Below are positions 10,022-19,990 of a DNA stretch of 64,000 bases, in pieces; the stretch's first letter is position 1, and each line of letters starts with the position of its first letter. The notes below the pieces were generated by a model. That model searched no databases, had not been told where the DNA came from, and saw only the letters and a list, made by a program, of their open reading frames with translations. This DNA is from Diplonema papillatum (lineage: Eukaryota > Euglenozoa > Diplonemea > Diplonemida > Diplonemidae): assembly GCA_030068145.1 (NCBI GenBank), contig JAPJBO010000186.1, positions 50,001 through 114,000 on the forward strand, read 5' to 3'. A program made the position numbers and the translations under genes.

Positions 10022-12985
10022 ATGCTGGTGTTTGATGTATTCGACAGTCTGAGCAGCCATTCTGCAAAGACGAAGAGTCGCCTCTTCAAGCAGCTCATCG
10101 ATGCAGGGTGCAAGGAGGGCGACAGGGTCGAGGCGAAGGCGCAGAAGGGGGCTGAGTGTGGGAGCGTCGCTCTCTTTGTTGCCGGGCAGCTGGCTCGGGG
10201 ACACAGTGTACAGAGCCTGCCTACTTTGAAGGAGCTTCAATCATGGCTGCAAAGGTTTCCTCCTGGCTGGCTTTCGAACGAGAGAAAACAGGAGCTACTA
10301 CTGTCTCTCAACGACGAGTCGCCCCTCGCCCTGACGACAGTTGAGGTGACTGACTGCACTGTCCACCTCGGCAGGCAGTATCCAACGCCCATCAAGATAA
10401 TGGATGCACAGCGTGTTCCGAGACTGATGGCCTCTGCGTGTGAAAGCACAATTGTCATTGTGTTTGCACCCCCTGTGGGAAGGCAAAAAATGGGACATTT
10501 CTTTGTCCTTCGCTTTCGTCCCCCACGTTCAGAGCCAAGACCGACAACCGGCGTTTTCCCGCTGTTTGCACCCAAACAAAAGGCAGCTGCGAGCGCAGAA
10601 CCTGTGAAGCCGGCAGCACCTCCTGCAGACGAGTTTGCAGAGGTCTTTTTCTCGACGCCGGAAGGTATCGGCTGCATCGTTTGTCGTGACGCGCACGGCC
10701 TTGGCGTGCTGAGCTCTACTCCAAAAAACGAAGCGTTTTTAAAGGGGTCCGTGAATTCTCGGGGAGCACCGCTTCGAACAGCGAAGAGCAAGCACCTCGG
10801 ACGGGAGTACCACAAAACAGCTCTAAGGCGCATTCGTACGGTCTGTGCTGTGGTCTCTGCTGCTGCCGTACTGGGTGTGGTGTTCAACTGCTGCCCCTCG
10901 TTTCCGACACTGAGTGTCGTGCACGAGGAAACGGATGAGGAGGAAGACGACGAGGACGAAATTGCAGAGACTGGCGACAGTGGTGCGCTGAAGGTCGGTA
11001 CCAACGAAGCTGTGAAGCAAGTCAAAATTGCAGAGGCCGATGTGCAGGACGCAACCCTCGAGTCGATGCACGTCAATTTCTACGTCAGCCTTCACAACAA
11101 ACTCTCGATCTCCCAAAGCCTGAGGCAGCTTGACGCAGATGTAAGTCGGGGGATCGCCATGCATCCGCAGTACAGGAACGAAGAGCACATCAAACAAATG
11201 ACCTACCTTTGGGCACGAATTCTTCGATTCCAGTTGCATGTGCGTCTGGCTCCAGTTTCTTTCTTCGTGATCAGCACTGACGGTGCTACGCTTTCCCTTA
11301 CAAAAAAACAAGTGATCGAAGTACGTATTCGATTCTACGAGCTTTCGAAGTACACTGAGGTGTTCGTAGGGTTGGTTGCCATTCCGCGTGGCGATCGTGA
11401 GGACGGTGAATGCATCCATCGCCTGGTGTGCGCGGCTCTGCGCAAAGTTGGGGTTGCACAGAACCAACTGCTCGGTATAGTGACTGACGGGGCAAGCGCC
11501 CTAACAGGAGCAAACAACGGGTTGTTTGGGAGACTTGTTGCTGATGCGCACAAAGGGGCCCGGCTGTTCAAGACGTGGGATTTTGCGCATTACCTCCAAA
11601 CGTGCTTGAAGGTTATCACTGAAGCCAAGGTGTTCAAGTCCATTGCTGCGATGGTGGCAGCGATCGATTCGTTTTACGCAGCTTCATCACTGCTATGCCG
11701 GGACATAGAGGAGTTTGCTGCAGAAAACCCGTCGATAAGCGCTGCTGTCCCTGGTCAGCCTCGCACTGCTTCTGTTCTTCGCCCAAAGCAGGGGCACGTC
11801 ATCCGGTGGCTTCCAAAGTGGAAAAATACCTTTTCTCGAGTGCAGCGTATGAACAAGCTGTGGATCGCACATTTGGAAAGTGATCGCCGTGCCTTCAAGA
11901 CCTCAAAGGGTGGTGACAAACAGCAAAAACGGGCGTACAAGAGAAAACTCAGCCAGGCAAAGCGACCGACAAGGGGCGGCCCGTCTAAACTTGTGCACAA
12001 GTTCAAGCAACCGCTCGTACAGAAGCAGCTGCTGTACTTTGACCAGCTGTTTACCGCGATCTCGCCGGTGAGCCGCACAGCGCAGTCGACAAGCACTTCT
12101 GTCGTCCACATTGAAGCCGAGCTACGCTCTGCAACAGAGGTGCTCCTGCAAATCGAGGCACCATCGGGTTTGCAGTCTCTCCATAAGCTTGTGCAGGAAG
12201 CTTTTGACACCATGTTGCAGTTCAACGATGACCAACGGGCTATTCTGAAGATCTTGAAGTTTTTCTACTTCGATCTAAGCAACATGAGCACTGCCGAGAT
12301 TGCTGCGTACGGCAACAATGAGCTTCAGGAACTGCAGGGGCCAATCCTTTCACGACTGGGTGCTGAAGGGATCGACCTCAAACAGGCCTGGTGCAGTGCC
12401 AAGGCCCTTGCGGCAGGGATGAGCAGTGGCTCCAGCTTGCGCTGCGTGACATGCAGTCTTCGCGAGACGGACATAGAGCACAACGTTTTTCTTGCTGATG
12501 TGCTTGAGGGAATAGCTCTACTTGGCAGTGTGTCGTGCTGTTCTATTGAATCTCACTTTGCAGCGGTACGGCAGCGGCTTGGACTGTCTCGCACAAAGCT
12601 TCGTATCACACTTCTTGAGGCTGAGCTGTTTGTGCATGAACTAGGACCAAGCCCCGCTACATGCCGCGAGTTTGTTCAGACTGGAGTGCGCTCTTTCTTT
12701 GGTGATCGAAAGAGGAGAGCCCCAGGAGGTGGCCGCAAGAGGCTAGGACCAAAGCCCACTCGGTTACAGGTAATTGAAGAGGGCCTTCGAAGTCAGTGCC
12801 TCCTGCGCGAATACGAGGACGAAGAAGACAGCGAGGAAGATGAGGAGTGCGAGGAAGATGAAGAAGATGAAGAGTGCGAAGAAGATGAAGAGGAGTCTGA
12901 AAACGAGGACCTTGAAGAAGATGAAGAAAGCGAGGAAACAGAAGACAGCCCAAAGAATGTCAGAAAAAGAGCGCGCCGAAAATAG
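10022..12985 (+). CDS. hAT-superfamily transposase (987 aa), apparently intact
   Basis: A single uninterrupted ORF from ATG. Around residues 215-268 is a BED/TTF-type zinc finger (CIVC ... HLGREYH), the usual DNA-binding domain of hAT transposases. Residues about 412-510 match the catalytic core order: ISTDGATLS (first Asp), then GIVTDGASALTG with NNGLFGRL (second Asp) and DFAHYLQ. Near residue 842 ESHFAAVRQRLGLSRTKLR is the C-terminal hAT dimerisation region with the third acidic residue. The protein ends in a long Glu/Asp tail (about 930-980) and a basic KRARRK that could act as a nuclear signal. Its position centrally inside matching terminal repeats argues that it is the element's own enzyme. 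The N-terminal 200 residues are unassigned. No stop or frameshift is seen, so the element may be active or recently so. Confidence 0.8.
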   Translation: MLVFDVFDSLSSHSAKTKSRLFKQLIDAGCKEGDRVEAKAQKGAECGSVALFVAGQLARGHSVQSLPTLKELQSWLQRFPPGWLSNERKQELLLSLNDESPLALTTVEVTDCTVHLGRQYPTPIKIMDAQRVPRLMASACESTIVIVFAPPVGRQKMGHFFVLRFRPPRSEPRPTTGVFPLFAPKQKAAASAEPVKPAAPPADEFAEVFFSTPEGIGCIVCRDAHGLGVLSSTPKNEAFLKGSVNSRGAPLRTAKSKHLGREYHKTALRRIRTVCAVVSAAAVLGVVFNCCPSFPTLSVVHEETDEEEDDEDEIAETGDSGALKVGTNEAVKQVKIAEADVQDATLESMHVNFYVSLHNKLSISQSLRQLDADVSRGIAMHPQYRNEEHIKQMTYLWARILRFQLHVRLAPVSFFVISTDGATLSLTKKQVIEVRIRFYELSKYTEVFVGLVAIPRGDREDGECIHRLVCAALRKVGVAQNQLLGIVTDGASALTGANNGLFGRLVADAHKGARLFKTWDFAHYLQTCLKVITEAKVFKSIAAMVAAIDSFYAASSLLCRDIEEFAAENPSISAAVPGQPRTASVLRPKQGHVIRWLPKWKNTFSRVQRMNKLWIAHLESDRRAFKTSKGGDKQQKRAYKRKLSQAKRPTRGGPSKLVHKFKQPLVQKQLLYFDQLFTAISPVSRTAQSTSTSVVHIEAELRSATEVLLQIEAPSGLQSLHKLVQEAFDTMLQFNDDQRAILKILKFFYFDLSNMSTAEIAAYGNNELQELQGPILSRLGAEGIDLKQAWCSAKALAAGMSSGSSLRCVTCSLRETDIEHNVFLADVLEGIALLGSVSCCSIESHFAAVRQRLGLSRTKLRITLLEAELFVHELGPSPATCREFVQTGVRSFFGDRKRRAPGGGRKRLGPKPTRLQVIEEGLRSQCLLREYEDEEDSEEDEECEEDEEDEECEEDEEESENEDLEEDEESEETEDSPKNVRKRARRK

Positions 12986-13340
12986 GATCCTCATCGTTCT
13001 TCAGGGTCATCTCGTTTTTTTCTTGAGGCTGACACCGAGCTCTTACCAGTGTTTTTTTGAGTACCAGCCCTCGGGGTTCGCTACGAGCAGCACCATTTCC
13101 GTGCCCCTTCGCCCTTTGTACAGTCCCGAGGTTTTGAAAGCACCTCCTCCATCCGGCTCTTTGAGAGTTCAACCATCTTCGGCACGTGTTGCTGATTCTT
13201 TGGTGCCGTCGCTTGTGCTTTATTGCCAACTTCAGCCCCTCCCCCCCCCGTCTCTTTCGCCCCTCCCTTTCGTATCGAGTCCGATCAGAACTCCGAGTAC
13301 TTTGCTGGCTGCGTTTTTGCAGTACTCATTTTGTTTTGTA

Positions 13341-13800
13341 TGTCTTTCGTGAGTCTTGAGCATTCTTTTTGGTCCAGTTTGGGCCTCAGCCGCAGTCCAC
13401 CAGCATGCTGCACCTCAGGCGCGCTGGCCTCAAGCCCAGTCCACTTCAGCCACAGTCCACCCAGCGTGCTGGGCTTCGGCATTCCACCTAGTGTCATCTT
13501 TCGTGAGTCTTGAGCATTCTTTTTGGTCTCAGCGTTCTTCTTGTTTTAGCGTTTGGGCCTCAGGCGCGCTGGCCTCAAGCCCAGTCCACTTCAGCCACAG
13601 TCCACCCAGCGTGCTGGGCTTCGGCAGTCCACCTCAGCAATAGCCCACCCAGTATGCCGGGCCTCAGGCACAGTCCACCCGACGTACTGGGCCTCACGCA
13701 CGCCGGGCCCCGGCGCAGTCCACGCGCAGTCCACTCGGCGCGCTGGGCCGCAGCAACGCACCCACCATGCTGGGCCTCAGGAGCAGCCCACCTCAGCCAC
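13341..13800 (+). repeat. GC-rich minisatellite inside the hAT element
   Basis: A segment beginning TTTCGTGAGTCTTGAGCATT is duplicated (about 13341 and 13498). It is followed by many variants of CAGTCCACCCAGCGTGCTGGG. Open frames through it are repeat artefacts. Confidence 0.75.
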
Positions 13801-13905
13801 AGTCGGATAAAAATAAGGACGGGTAACGGGTAACGGGTAACGCCCCCCCAGAAGGCCGATTCTTATTTTTATGCATGCCCCTAGGGGGGGGGATGATTAT
13901 TGCTA

Positions 13906-16392
13906 CACGGTGCACTAGTAAAAGTGAAAAAGGTGTTTTGACTAGTCATTTTACTAGTGCACTAGTAAAAATGACTAGTGCACTAGTAAAAATGACTAGT
14001 GCACTAGTAAAAATGACTAGTGCACTAGTCAAAATGACTAGTGTCCTAGTAGAAATCCACCTGTTCCGAACCGAAATCTGGGCTGGTTTGTAAATTTCAG
14101 AGGGTCCCACCGCACAACGGCACCCTACCGTTGCGCTTGCTACCGTGTTCGGAATAATGTTGGACCGGGAAAAAGTCGAAATACTTTTCAAAACCCCAAA
14201 ACTTGGGCCAAAAGTCCAAAAAGGTTCCGGTCCAAGTATTTTACAGTAGGGTTCACGCCCATAAGGAAGTTTAGAATACATGTGGTGTCTACAGTCAAGG
14301 GCGCGCCCAAGTCCGTCAACAGCGCCCTACAACTTGGAGAAGGTGCTACTTTAGCCAGACTCAAGGTGGCGAGTCGCTGAGCGTAGTCGGCACGCGGCAT
14401 CGCCGGGCCATACGGAGCAGGGCCAGCGGCATGCCGCGGAAGGACTCGACCTCGGCGAGCTCGCAGTGAAGCGAGCGTCGCTGAGTGAAGGCGACGTCCT
14501 GGCCGCCGAGTGGCGGACACGCGCGTTTTTGACGCGGTGGATGCCGACGACAGCGGGCTGCTGACGTTCAAGGAGTTGATCAAGTATAGCCGGTCCCGGA
14601 CGTCGTGTTCCGGCACGTGGTCGGCGACGGGGGCAATCTCATGAGTCGCCCCCGCCATGCTCACCCGAGCTGCTTGTCTACGCGACCCAGGCTATGCCCA
14701 TAGTCATGATCGTGCACCACGGGTTTTAAGGACAAACAGAAACTAAAGGTAACCTGAACCAATTTGGACGCGTTTCGGCCCGGAATTCGGGAAGCTTTGA
14801 AATGTTCGTACATTCTGCCGGTCCCATCATTTGTGTAACGGAAACACGAAACGAGTGCAAAAGCTGCTTGGGTCAGACTTCAAAATACCGCCAAAAAGTG
14901 AAAATCCCAGGGAAAAGTCCAAAACTTTCAGAACCTGCAAAAAGTCCAAAAAGAAATTCTGGTCCAAAGAAATTCCGGTCCAATGATTTTCCGAACGCAG
15001 TTCCCAACGCGATTCCTTACTGTGCGATAGACGAAAGCTGGGGGTCAGTTGTCTGCCACGAGCGTCATTCAGCAAAGCCAGTTCTGCAGGAATAAGTCAC
15101 GATTACTCGTCGGTTTGTGTTTTGCGGCTGAACATGCAGACTGTGGTCCCTTTTTTGGTGGGCCGCCCACCCCCACTCTTCCCCCACAGGAATCGGGCTG
15201 AGTATTGAGTTCTGTAAAGTGCAAGTGCCATGAAGGCAGGCGAGCACCACGGCTGAGTACGGGGAGTTTCTGGGAATTTGTTGCCTACTAGGAGTGTTAT
15301 ACAGCTTGCCTGCCTCATGCTCTTCCGCACATACTACTAGTCGCTCCCAATGCCCGATAGACAGTGCGTTGTGAGTTCAAGCTACTCCGAGGCGGTGATT
15401 TATATCGTCGTATGTGAACAACCGAAGATGCGAAAGAAGCTGTTTCCACAAAAAGTACACCGGCTACGCGATTCACCGTGCGGTAGACCCGACGAGTAGA
15501 AACCAGAACCTGCTGGTGTCCCACCCGACGAAAGCTTAATGGTCGTCTGCACGTCCCGAAAAGACAAAGAAACGTGACTTCCAGGCATTCGAAATGCCCG
15601 GACAAAGCACCACGACGTGTTGACTGGCACACAACGCGCGCGCCACAGGCTACAAGAATGGTTTTCCGCGGCGGCGTGAAAGAGGAAGTCTCCAAGCACG
15701 CAATGAGAGAGTGCCTCCAACACTAGAAAGCGGAGCACATAGCAGTGAGCAACTATTTGTGGAATGTGCACAACACAAAACCTTGCATGCAAACAGTTCG
15801 CAGGCGGACAAAGCCAGCACCTGTTGCACATTCATGTTTCTCGTTTCTTCGTGGGTTTTAGGGAACCCACGAACTACTGTAAATGCACTGTGTCCGGTGC
15901 GATGCCAAGGCGATAGGAGCGCCATGAGCGACAAGCCGAATCTACGGACGAGAGTTTGAATGTGGTCGGAAGCCCGCATTATCCAGTGTCTGAGACCTGT
16001 CACGACATGTCTCTGACCTCACCGTAGGGATAGCACTGTCGTTTGCATTATGTTTGCTAAGCCATACAAGCTTTCCAAGAAACCAACCAAAAACCCTCGC
16101 AACTCTGCCTGTCTCTCGCGAAAACTGGGGTTGCCCAGGTGGTTTGTGGTGTCTGGGCACCGGTGATCACGGTAGTGCCGTAAAACCCCTCGAAAACTCT
16201 CGAAACACCCAGGATTTGGGTCCATGTTAGGTCGATTTTGTCTAAATCACTAGTCATTTTTACTAGTGCACTAGTCATTTTTACTAGTGCACTAGTCATT
16301 TTTACTAGTGGCACTAGTCATTTTACTAGTCAAAATTTTGACTAGTAAAACCACTAGTCAAAGTCAAAAAAGTCCTTGACTAGTGCACCGTG
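13906..16392 (-). mobile_element. Family A transposon copy A2, inverted relative to A1
   Basis: A 2,487-bp element with ends CACGGTGCACTAGT and TA on both sides (13904-13905 and 16393-16394). Over its length it is the reverse complement of A1 with small indels. It starts only about 15 bp from the right end of the hAT element. Subterminal ACTAGT arrays lie at 13906-14050 and 16245-16392. It carries the same captured EF-hand segment on its plus strand. There is no transposase. Confidence 0.85.
14375..14640 (+). pseudogene. Captured EF-hand fragment inside A2 (frameshifted)
   Basis: Homologous to 7100-7325 in A1. Here one C is missing after the ATG near 14431, but the two bases lost in A1 are present. 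The EF-hand reads FDAVDADDSGLLTFKEL, the more canonical form. Neither copy keeps a single intact frame across the whole segment, so both are non-functional as proteins. Each copy preserves a different part of the ancestral gene. Confidence 0.55.
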
Positions 16393-16394
16393 TA

Positions 16395-17091
16395 CTAGAG
16401 CGCGGTGCTTGCGACACTGACCGAGGTTAGACTCTTCAACACTAGCAATGGAGGTACCATTGTTACTCAACTCAGCAAGGGGACATCTTTCCCGCATAGA
16501 TTGAAGGAAAGCAGAAGAAAGGAAGGAACACATAAGCGAGGACAAAACGGACGTCGAACAAGAAGAGAAAAGGGGGCTGACAAACAAAATGGGCAACGGG
16601 AACGATGAATGCAGCTGCGGCGTTCGAGAAAAGAAACGAGAGAAAGGCCGAAGGAAACGAGGAAACGAAAACAAGGCAAAAATAAAAGGAAAATTAGTAT
16701 CCTCCTTGTTGTGCGCATTGCGCTGCGATGGACTCCGGTCTCTTTGTGTCGGTGCAGGAAAGGATGAGTAGAAACGAACTTCGATGCCAATGAGCTTCGT
16801 GTGTGTTTTGCCACATGTCCATTCAGCAAGAGCGTGAGCGGTTGTGTGAGGAAGCAAAGTTCTGGGCAGTATGTTCTAGTATTAGTCGGTCTATCCTCTA
16901 AGACTAGCGTCCTGTGCGGCAGAAGAAATGCAAGTGCACGCCACAGCTGGTCGCATGCCAACTAAGAACGGCTGTTTGGATAGATCAAAAAGAAAAAGAG
17001 AACGGAAGAAAAAGAAAGAGGGCTGCCTAAATATAATAAGAGGCGACTCTCCTTTGCCTGTAAGCTGGGGGATGTGGCTTGAGAGAACGTG
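16395..17091. other. Stretch without a confident gene
   Basis: A short open plus-strand segment (about 16405-16480, TLTEVRLFNTSNGG) could be an exon of the gene that follows, but the opposite strand is equally open. At 16880-16920 a motif TATTAGTCGGT ... CTAAGACTAGCGTC recurs at 33140-33178, marking another dispersed repeat. Confidence 0.3.
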
Positions 17092-18989
17092 ATCTATTTC
17101 AGCAGAGAGAGAGAGGGGAGGATCTTGCTTGTTTTGAGCGCGCGACTGCACCCGGGGTTTACAAACAAGTGAAATACGGCCCCTACACTGAGCAAGTCCA
17201 CCCCTATTTCCTGGAGGACGAAGTGCGAAACCCGATCTCGAGAGCGAAGACGAAGAAGCGACGAACAACCTCGGCAGCTCCACAGAAGACAACACGGCCT
17301 TCGCCTAAGCGCCATAAGGAAGCAACTATCGACGCGCAACCGATGATCCTGGACGACCGCAACGATGTCGCTGATCTCATCTCGGAGGACAGCGTGCACA
17401 ACTACACGCTGAGCCAAGATATGCAACCATTCGATAGCCCTCGCAGCCGTCAAGCAAAAAAGAGTGACAACGAAGAGCTGTTAACTGAAGCCCAGGGCAA
17501 AAGAAATCAACAAAATACTCGACATAGCTGCTTTTTTTGACTCCGAATGGAAATAAGGAAATATAGGGGTAGAGGGGGAAATACAATACAAACACAATCT
17601 GATCTGTTCTTCGCTTATCCGTGTGTTGCTATTTCCCTCAGGATTGTTTTCCCTGTTGTGTTTTTGTGTCTTGTCGTGTAGGGGTAGACCCGCATGACCT
17701 CACGTCCGTTCAACACGTGTGAGGTAGTACGGAAATTGGGATGCCTTCAGTTCTTTGTGTGGCAGCTTCGTCGAGCATTTATTTCCAAGCTGGCGCTTAT
17801 GTAAAAGAAAAAGAGAAAGAAAAAGACAAGAAGAAAAGGGGGCGTGGAAGGGACAGGCCGTTTGAAAAAAAAGAAGCAGTGGCCAGCGGCCAGTACTGCG
17901 TGTGATACGGGCGTGATCGTCGCGTTCTCTACTCGCAGACCGGTCGCTGCGAGAAAGAAACGGTGAGTCTTTGCTCCTCAGTGCAATCGATACAACTGCC
18001 GAAGTGAGCTCACCTTGCACGCTTTCTGCAGTAGTTCCCTTCAGAACACGACCGAGAGAGAGGTTCGCCAGAAGAACATTGAGGCGTCCCCATGTTCGGG
18101 AAGCAGAACAGACACATCACAGAGCCAGGAATCGCCCAGAAGGTGGTCTCGTACCTGATGTCCCTCACTTGCGCGCTCCTCTGACGACTTCGGGGGCAGA
18201 ATGCAACTAAGGGATGGGAATGCTTCGCTTCGTTGAAAAGCAGGCACGCGCAGGGAAGAAACGAAAGCGTTGATGTGATCCCTTCTGTGTTGAAGCTAGC
18301 AGCCGACCTTCGCGAGGCTATCTCATAGGAGCCCAGGTAGAATGAGCGAGTGACGCCGAATCGAGCGTACAGGTGCGCTAGCCAGAACCTGTGGCGCCTG
18401 TAGGGTGATGGTACGCGTTAGCATCAGGCAACTTTACAACTTTACTCGTTCCGAGGAGTGGACCAAACTATTTGGATAACAATCTGCGGACCTCCGGTCA
18501 CCTATGGTAACCTCTTCAAATACAAAAATAATTGAGGGGCTGCCTTGTGCTTATTTCGAAGGAGGCTGGAGCGGGAGAATCAATACAACTACAAAGTGGG
18601 TATTTTTTGCGACGCTTATGCCTGCAACCCACAACCCAGATGTACCTGTGTTTCGTGTGGGCTGCAGCACGTTTTCCTCCTTTGCGGTTGGAATATGTTG
18701 CAATTATGGGTTCGGCCTTTGCGATTTCGCAACTGGCAGCCGCCTCAAGTATTCCTTCCCTTGCTTTGTAAGAAATACTTGAGGTGGCTGCCAGCTGAGA
18801 AGTCTCAAAGTAGGTGCTTACAAAAAATATGCGTCGAAACATACCGCAGTTGTCCTTCAGCGCCTTGAACAAAGAGCTGGCTTCGCTGACATTTGCGTGC
18901 TCAACGGCGAACTGCGTGAGCTGGCCGACGAGGTCCTTCGCCTGCAGAATGCGAGCCTGTGCGAAAAGTATTGTTGAAGCCAGTGAAGA
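17092..18989 (+). CDS. Unrecognised basic, coiled-coil protein; exon pieces of one possible gene
   Basis: Three plus-strand coding-like blocks. First, 17092-17540 begins after a good acceptor (ATTTCAG) and reads VYKQVKYGPYTEQVHPYFLE, then a Lys/Arg/Ser/Thr-rich stretch (KTKKRRTTSA, SPKRHKE) typical of nuclear proteins. Its last codons and stop come from repeat R2. Second, about 18030-18141 (SLQNTTEREVRQKN ... SQSQESPRR), bounded by an acceptor-like CTGCAG and a GTGG donor. Third, 18853-18989, after ACCGCAG, a short leucine-rich coil (VLQRLEQRAGFADI, ELRELADEVLRLQ) ending in TGA. Joining them is a guess: internal donors are not convincing and no start exon is found. I do not recognise a family. 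It may be a gene disrupted by repeats R2 and R4. Confidence 0.25.
17507..17810 (+). repeat. Dispersed repeat R2, copy 1
   Basis: About 300 bp, also at 49520-49740 (right part) and 50958-51262 (full). Landmarks: AAATACTCGACRTAGCTGC, CTCCGAATGGAA, GATACAAACACAATCTGAT, GACCTCACGTCCGTTCAAC, and AAGCTGGCGCTTATGTAAA at the right end. No ORF is conserved among copies. Confidence 0.7.
18528..18755 (+). repeat. MITE-like repeat R4, copy 1
   Basis: About 200-240 bp flanked by imperfect inverted ends (AATAATTGAGGGGCTGCC ... GGCAGCCGCCTCAAGTATTCC). Immediately after it lies another inward-facing end (GAAATACTTGAGGTGGCTGCC at 18769-18790). Internal landmarks are TGCTTATTTCGAAGGAGGCT and CTGTGTTTCGTGTGGGCT. 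Other copies are at 29476-29671, 33185-33388 and 50713-50951. Confidence 0.7.
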
Positions 18990-19990
18990 GTGTCGTTGAA
19001 GCCAGTGTGAAGAGTCTTGTCGAAGTCATTGTGAAAAAGCTACTTCCGTCTTGGAGCAACGCTAGAGTCGCACCACACGTTTTTGCGCGTCTTGCGAAGC
19101 GTCTCCCCCCAATTGTTTTAGACTGTGTTTCTTGTCTTAAGGCGTCGGTGATTTTATGTCTCCGATTGGCATGAGGCGGGCTGGTTGCAAAGTTCTGGGC
19201 ACTCGCTGCAATACTGGAGCGCACCCGGGTCTCCACTTCTGCTTTTTCATGTCGTCCGCAGCATGCGTGGGTTATTGGTTCCCTTTTGTGCTCCCGGTTG
19301 TGGTTGTTATTCTATTCCTTTGGAGGCTCGCCGTGAGGTGCAGAAGCTGCAGCTCTTCATTGCGCCTTTCGTCGTGACCGGTTATTTCTGGGCTCGAAAC
19401 GATACGGGTGGAGTAACATGCGTTGGAGCTTTTGGCTGCAAGGACTGTTGCCATTTAATTGACAGAGGTTTCCAGAAAAGCCTGCTGGAGACTCAGAAGA
19501 GGTTCCCTTTCGGCAACAAGAACGTTGAAGTATGGCTAAAGATAAAGTGGTGTCACCTGAGGGGGTAATCTCAGGGCCGCCCACGTGATAAGCCGTTAAG
19601 CATTGAGTTCTTTTAAGTACATGAACCACATGGATTAGCAAGCACCGTTAAGCAGCGGCTGCCGGCTTATCCCGTGACACCTTTTATATGTATGTTATTG
19701 AAAGAGTAGCGTTGGCACTCTTACAGGTTCGTTCCGTCGTAGCTCGCCGGGAACGTACACTTTGTCAGAATGCCTTTCAAATGGACCGTTGGCGGGTGTT
19801 TCCACCCGCTCTATACCCGACGTACACTTGATAATACTAGTCGTAGTTACTGCCGAAGCGGCCGGAGACAGCAGCCCGAAAAATTTCCATTTTCCGTTTA
19901 CATTCATGAGAGAGCCGCTCCCGGCAATCCACTGTCCAATCTTGGTTGCAAATGGTTTGTACCCTGCAATGATGTAGGGGGTTGAATTGC
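18990..19990. other. No confident gene; diverged repeats
   Basis: A minus-strand frame from about 19998 to 19695 (YKPFATKIGQWIAGSG, NVNGKWKFFG) reads protein-like and lies just downstream of CNOT11. It might be an alternative 3' exon or a separate small gene. Its GATTGGACAGTGGATTGCC-type segment recurs near 32550-32585, so a repeat is equally possible. At 19596-19645 is a repeat shared with 28868-28910 and 38769-38815. Confidence 0.3.

Larger units (their letters stand above)
9454..13888 (+). mobile_element. Autonomous hAT-like DNA transposon
   Basis: A 4.4-kb element bounded by inverted ends that read inward CCCCCTAGG(GG)CATGCATAAAAATAAG (left 9454-9478, right 13863-13888, one 2-bp indel). 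Inside each end is a triple GGGTAAC repeat in the same direct orientation (9484-9506 and 13820-13842). At the right end a second, inward-facing copy of the ATAAAAATAAGG motif makes a local hairpin. The only long gene is the transposase at 10022-12985. The 3' part holds Pro/Ala-coding GC-rich minisatellites. I see no clear 8-bp target duplication, so the outer border may be off by a few bases within the C/G runs. Confidence 0.75.

Noticed and set aside
10237-11076. Minus-strand ORF rich in Ser/Thr
   Set aside because: Antisense shadow of the hAT transposase, including its Glu-rich stretch read as Ser.
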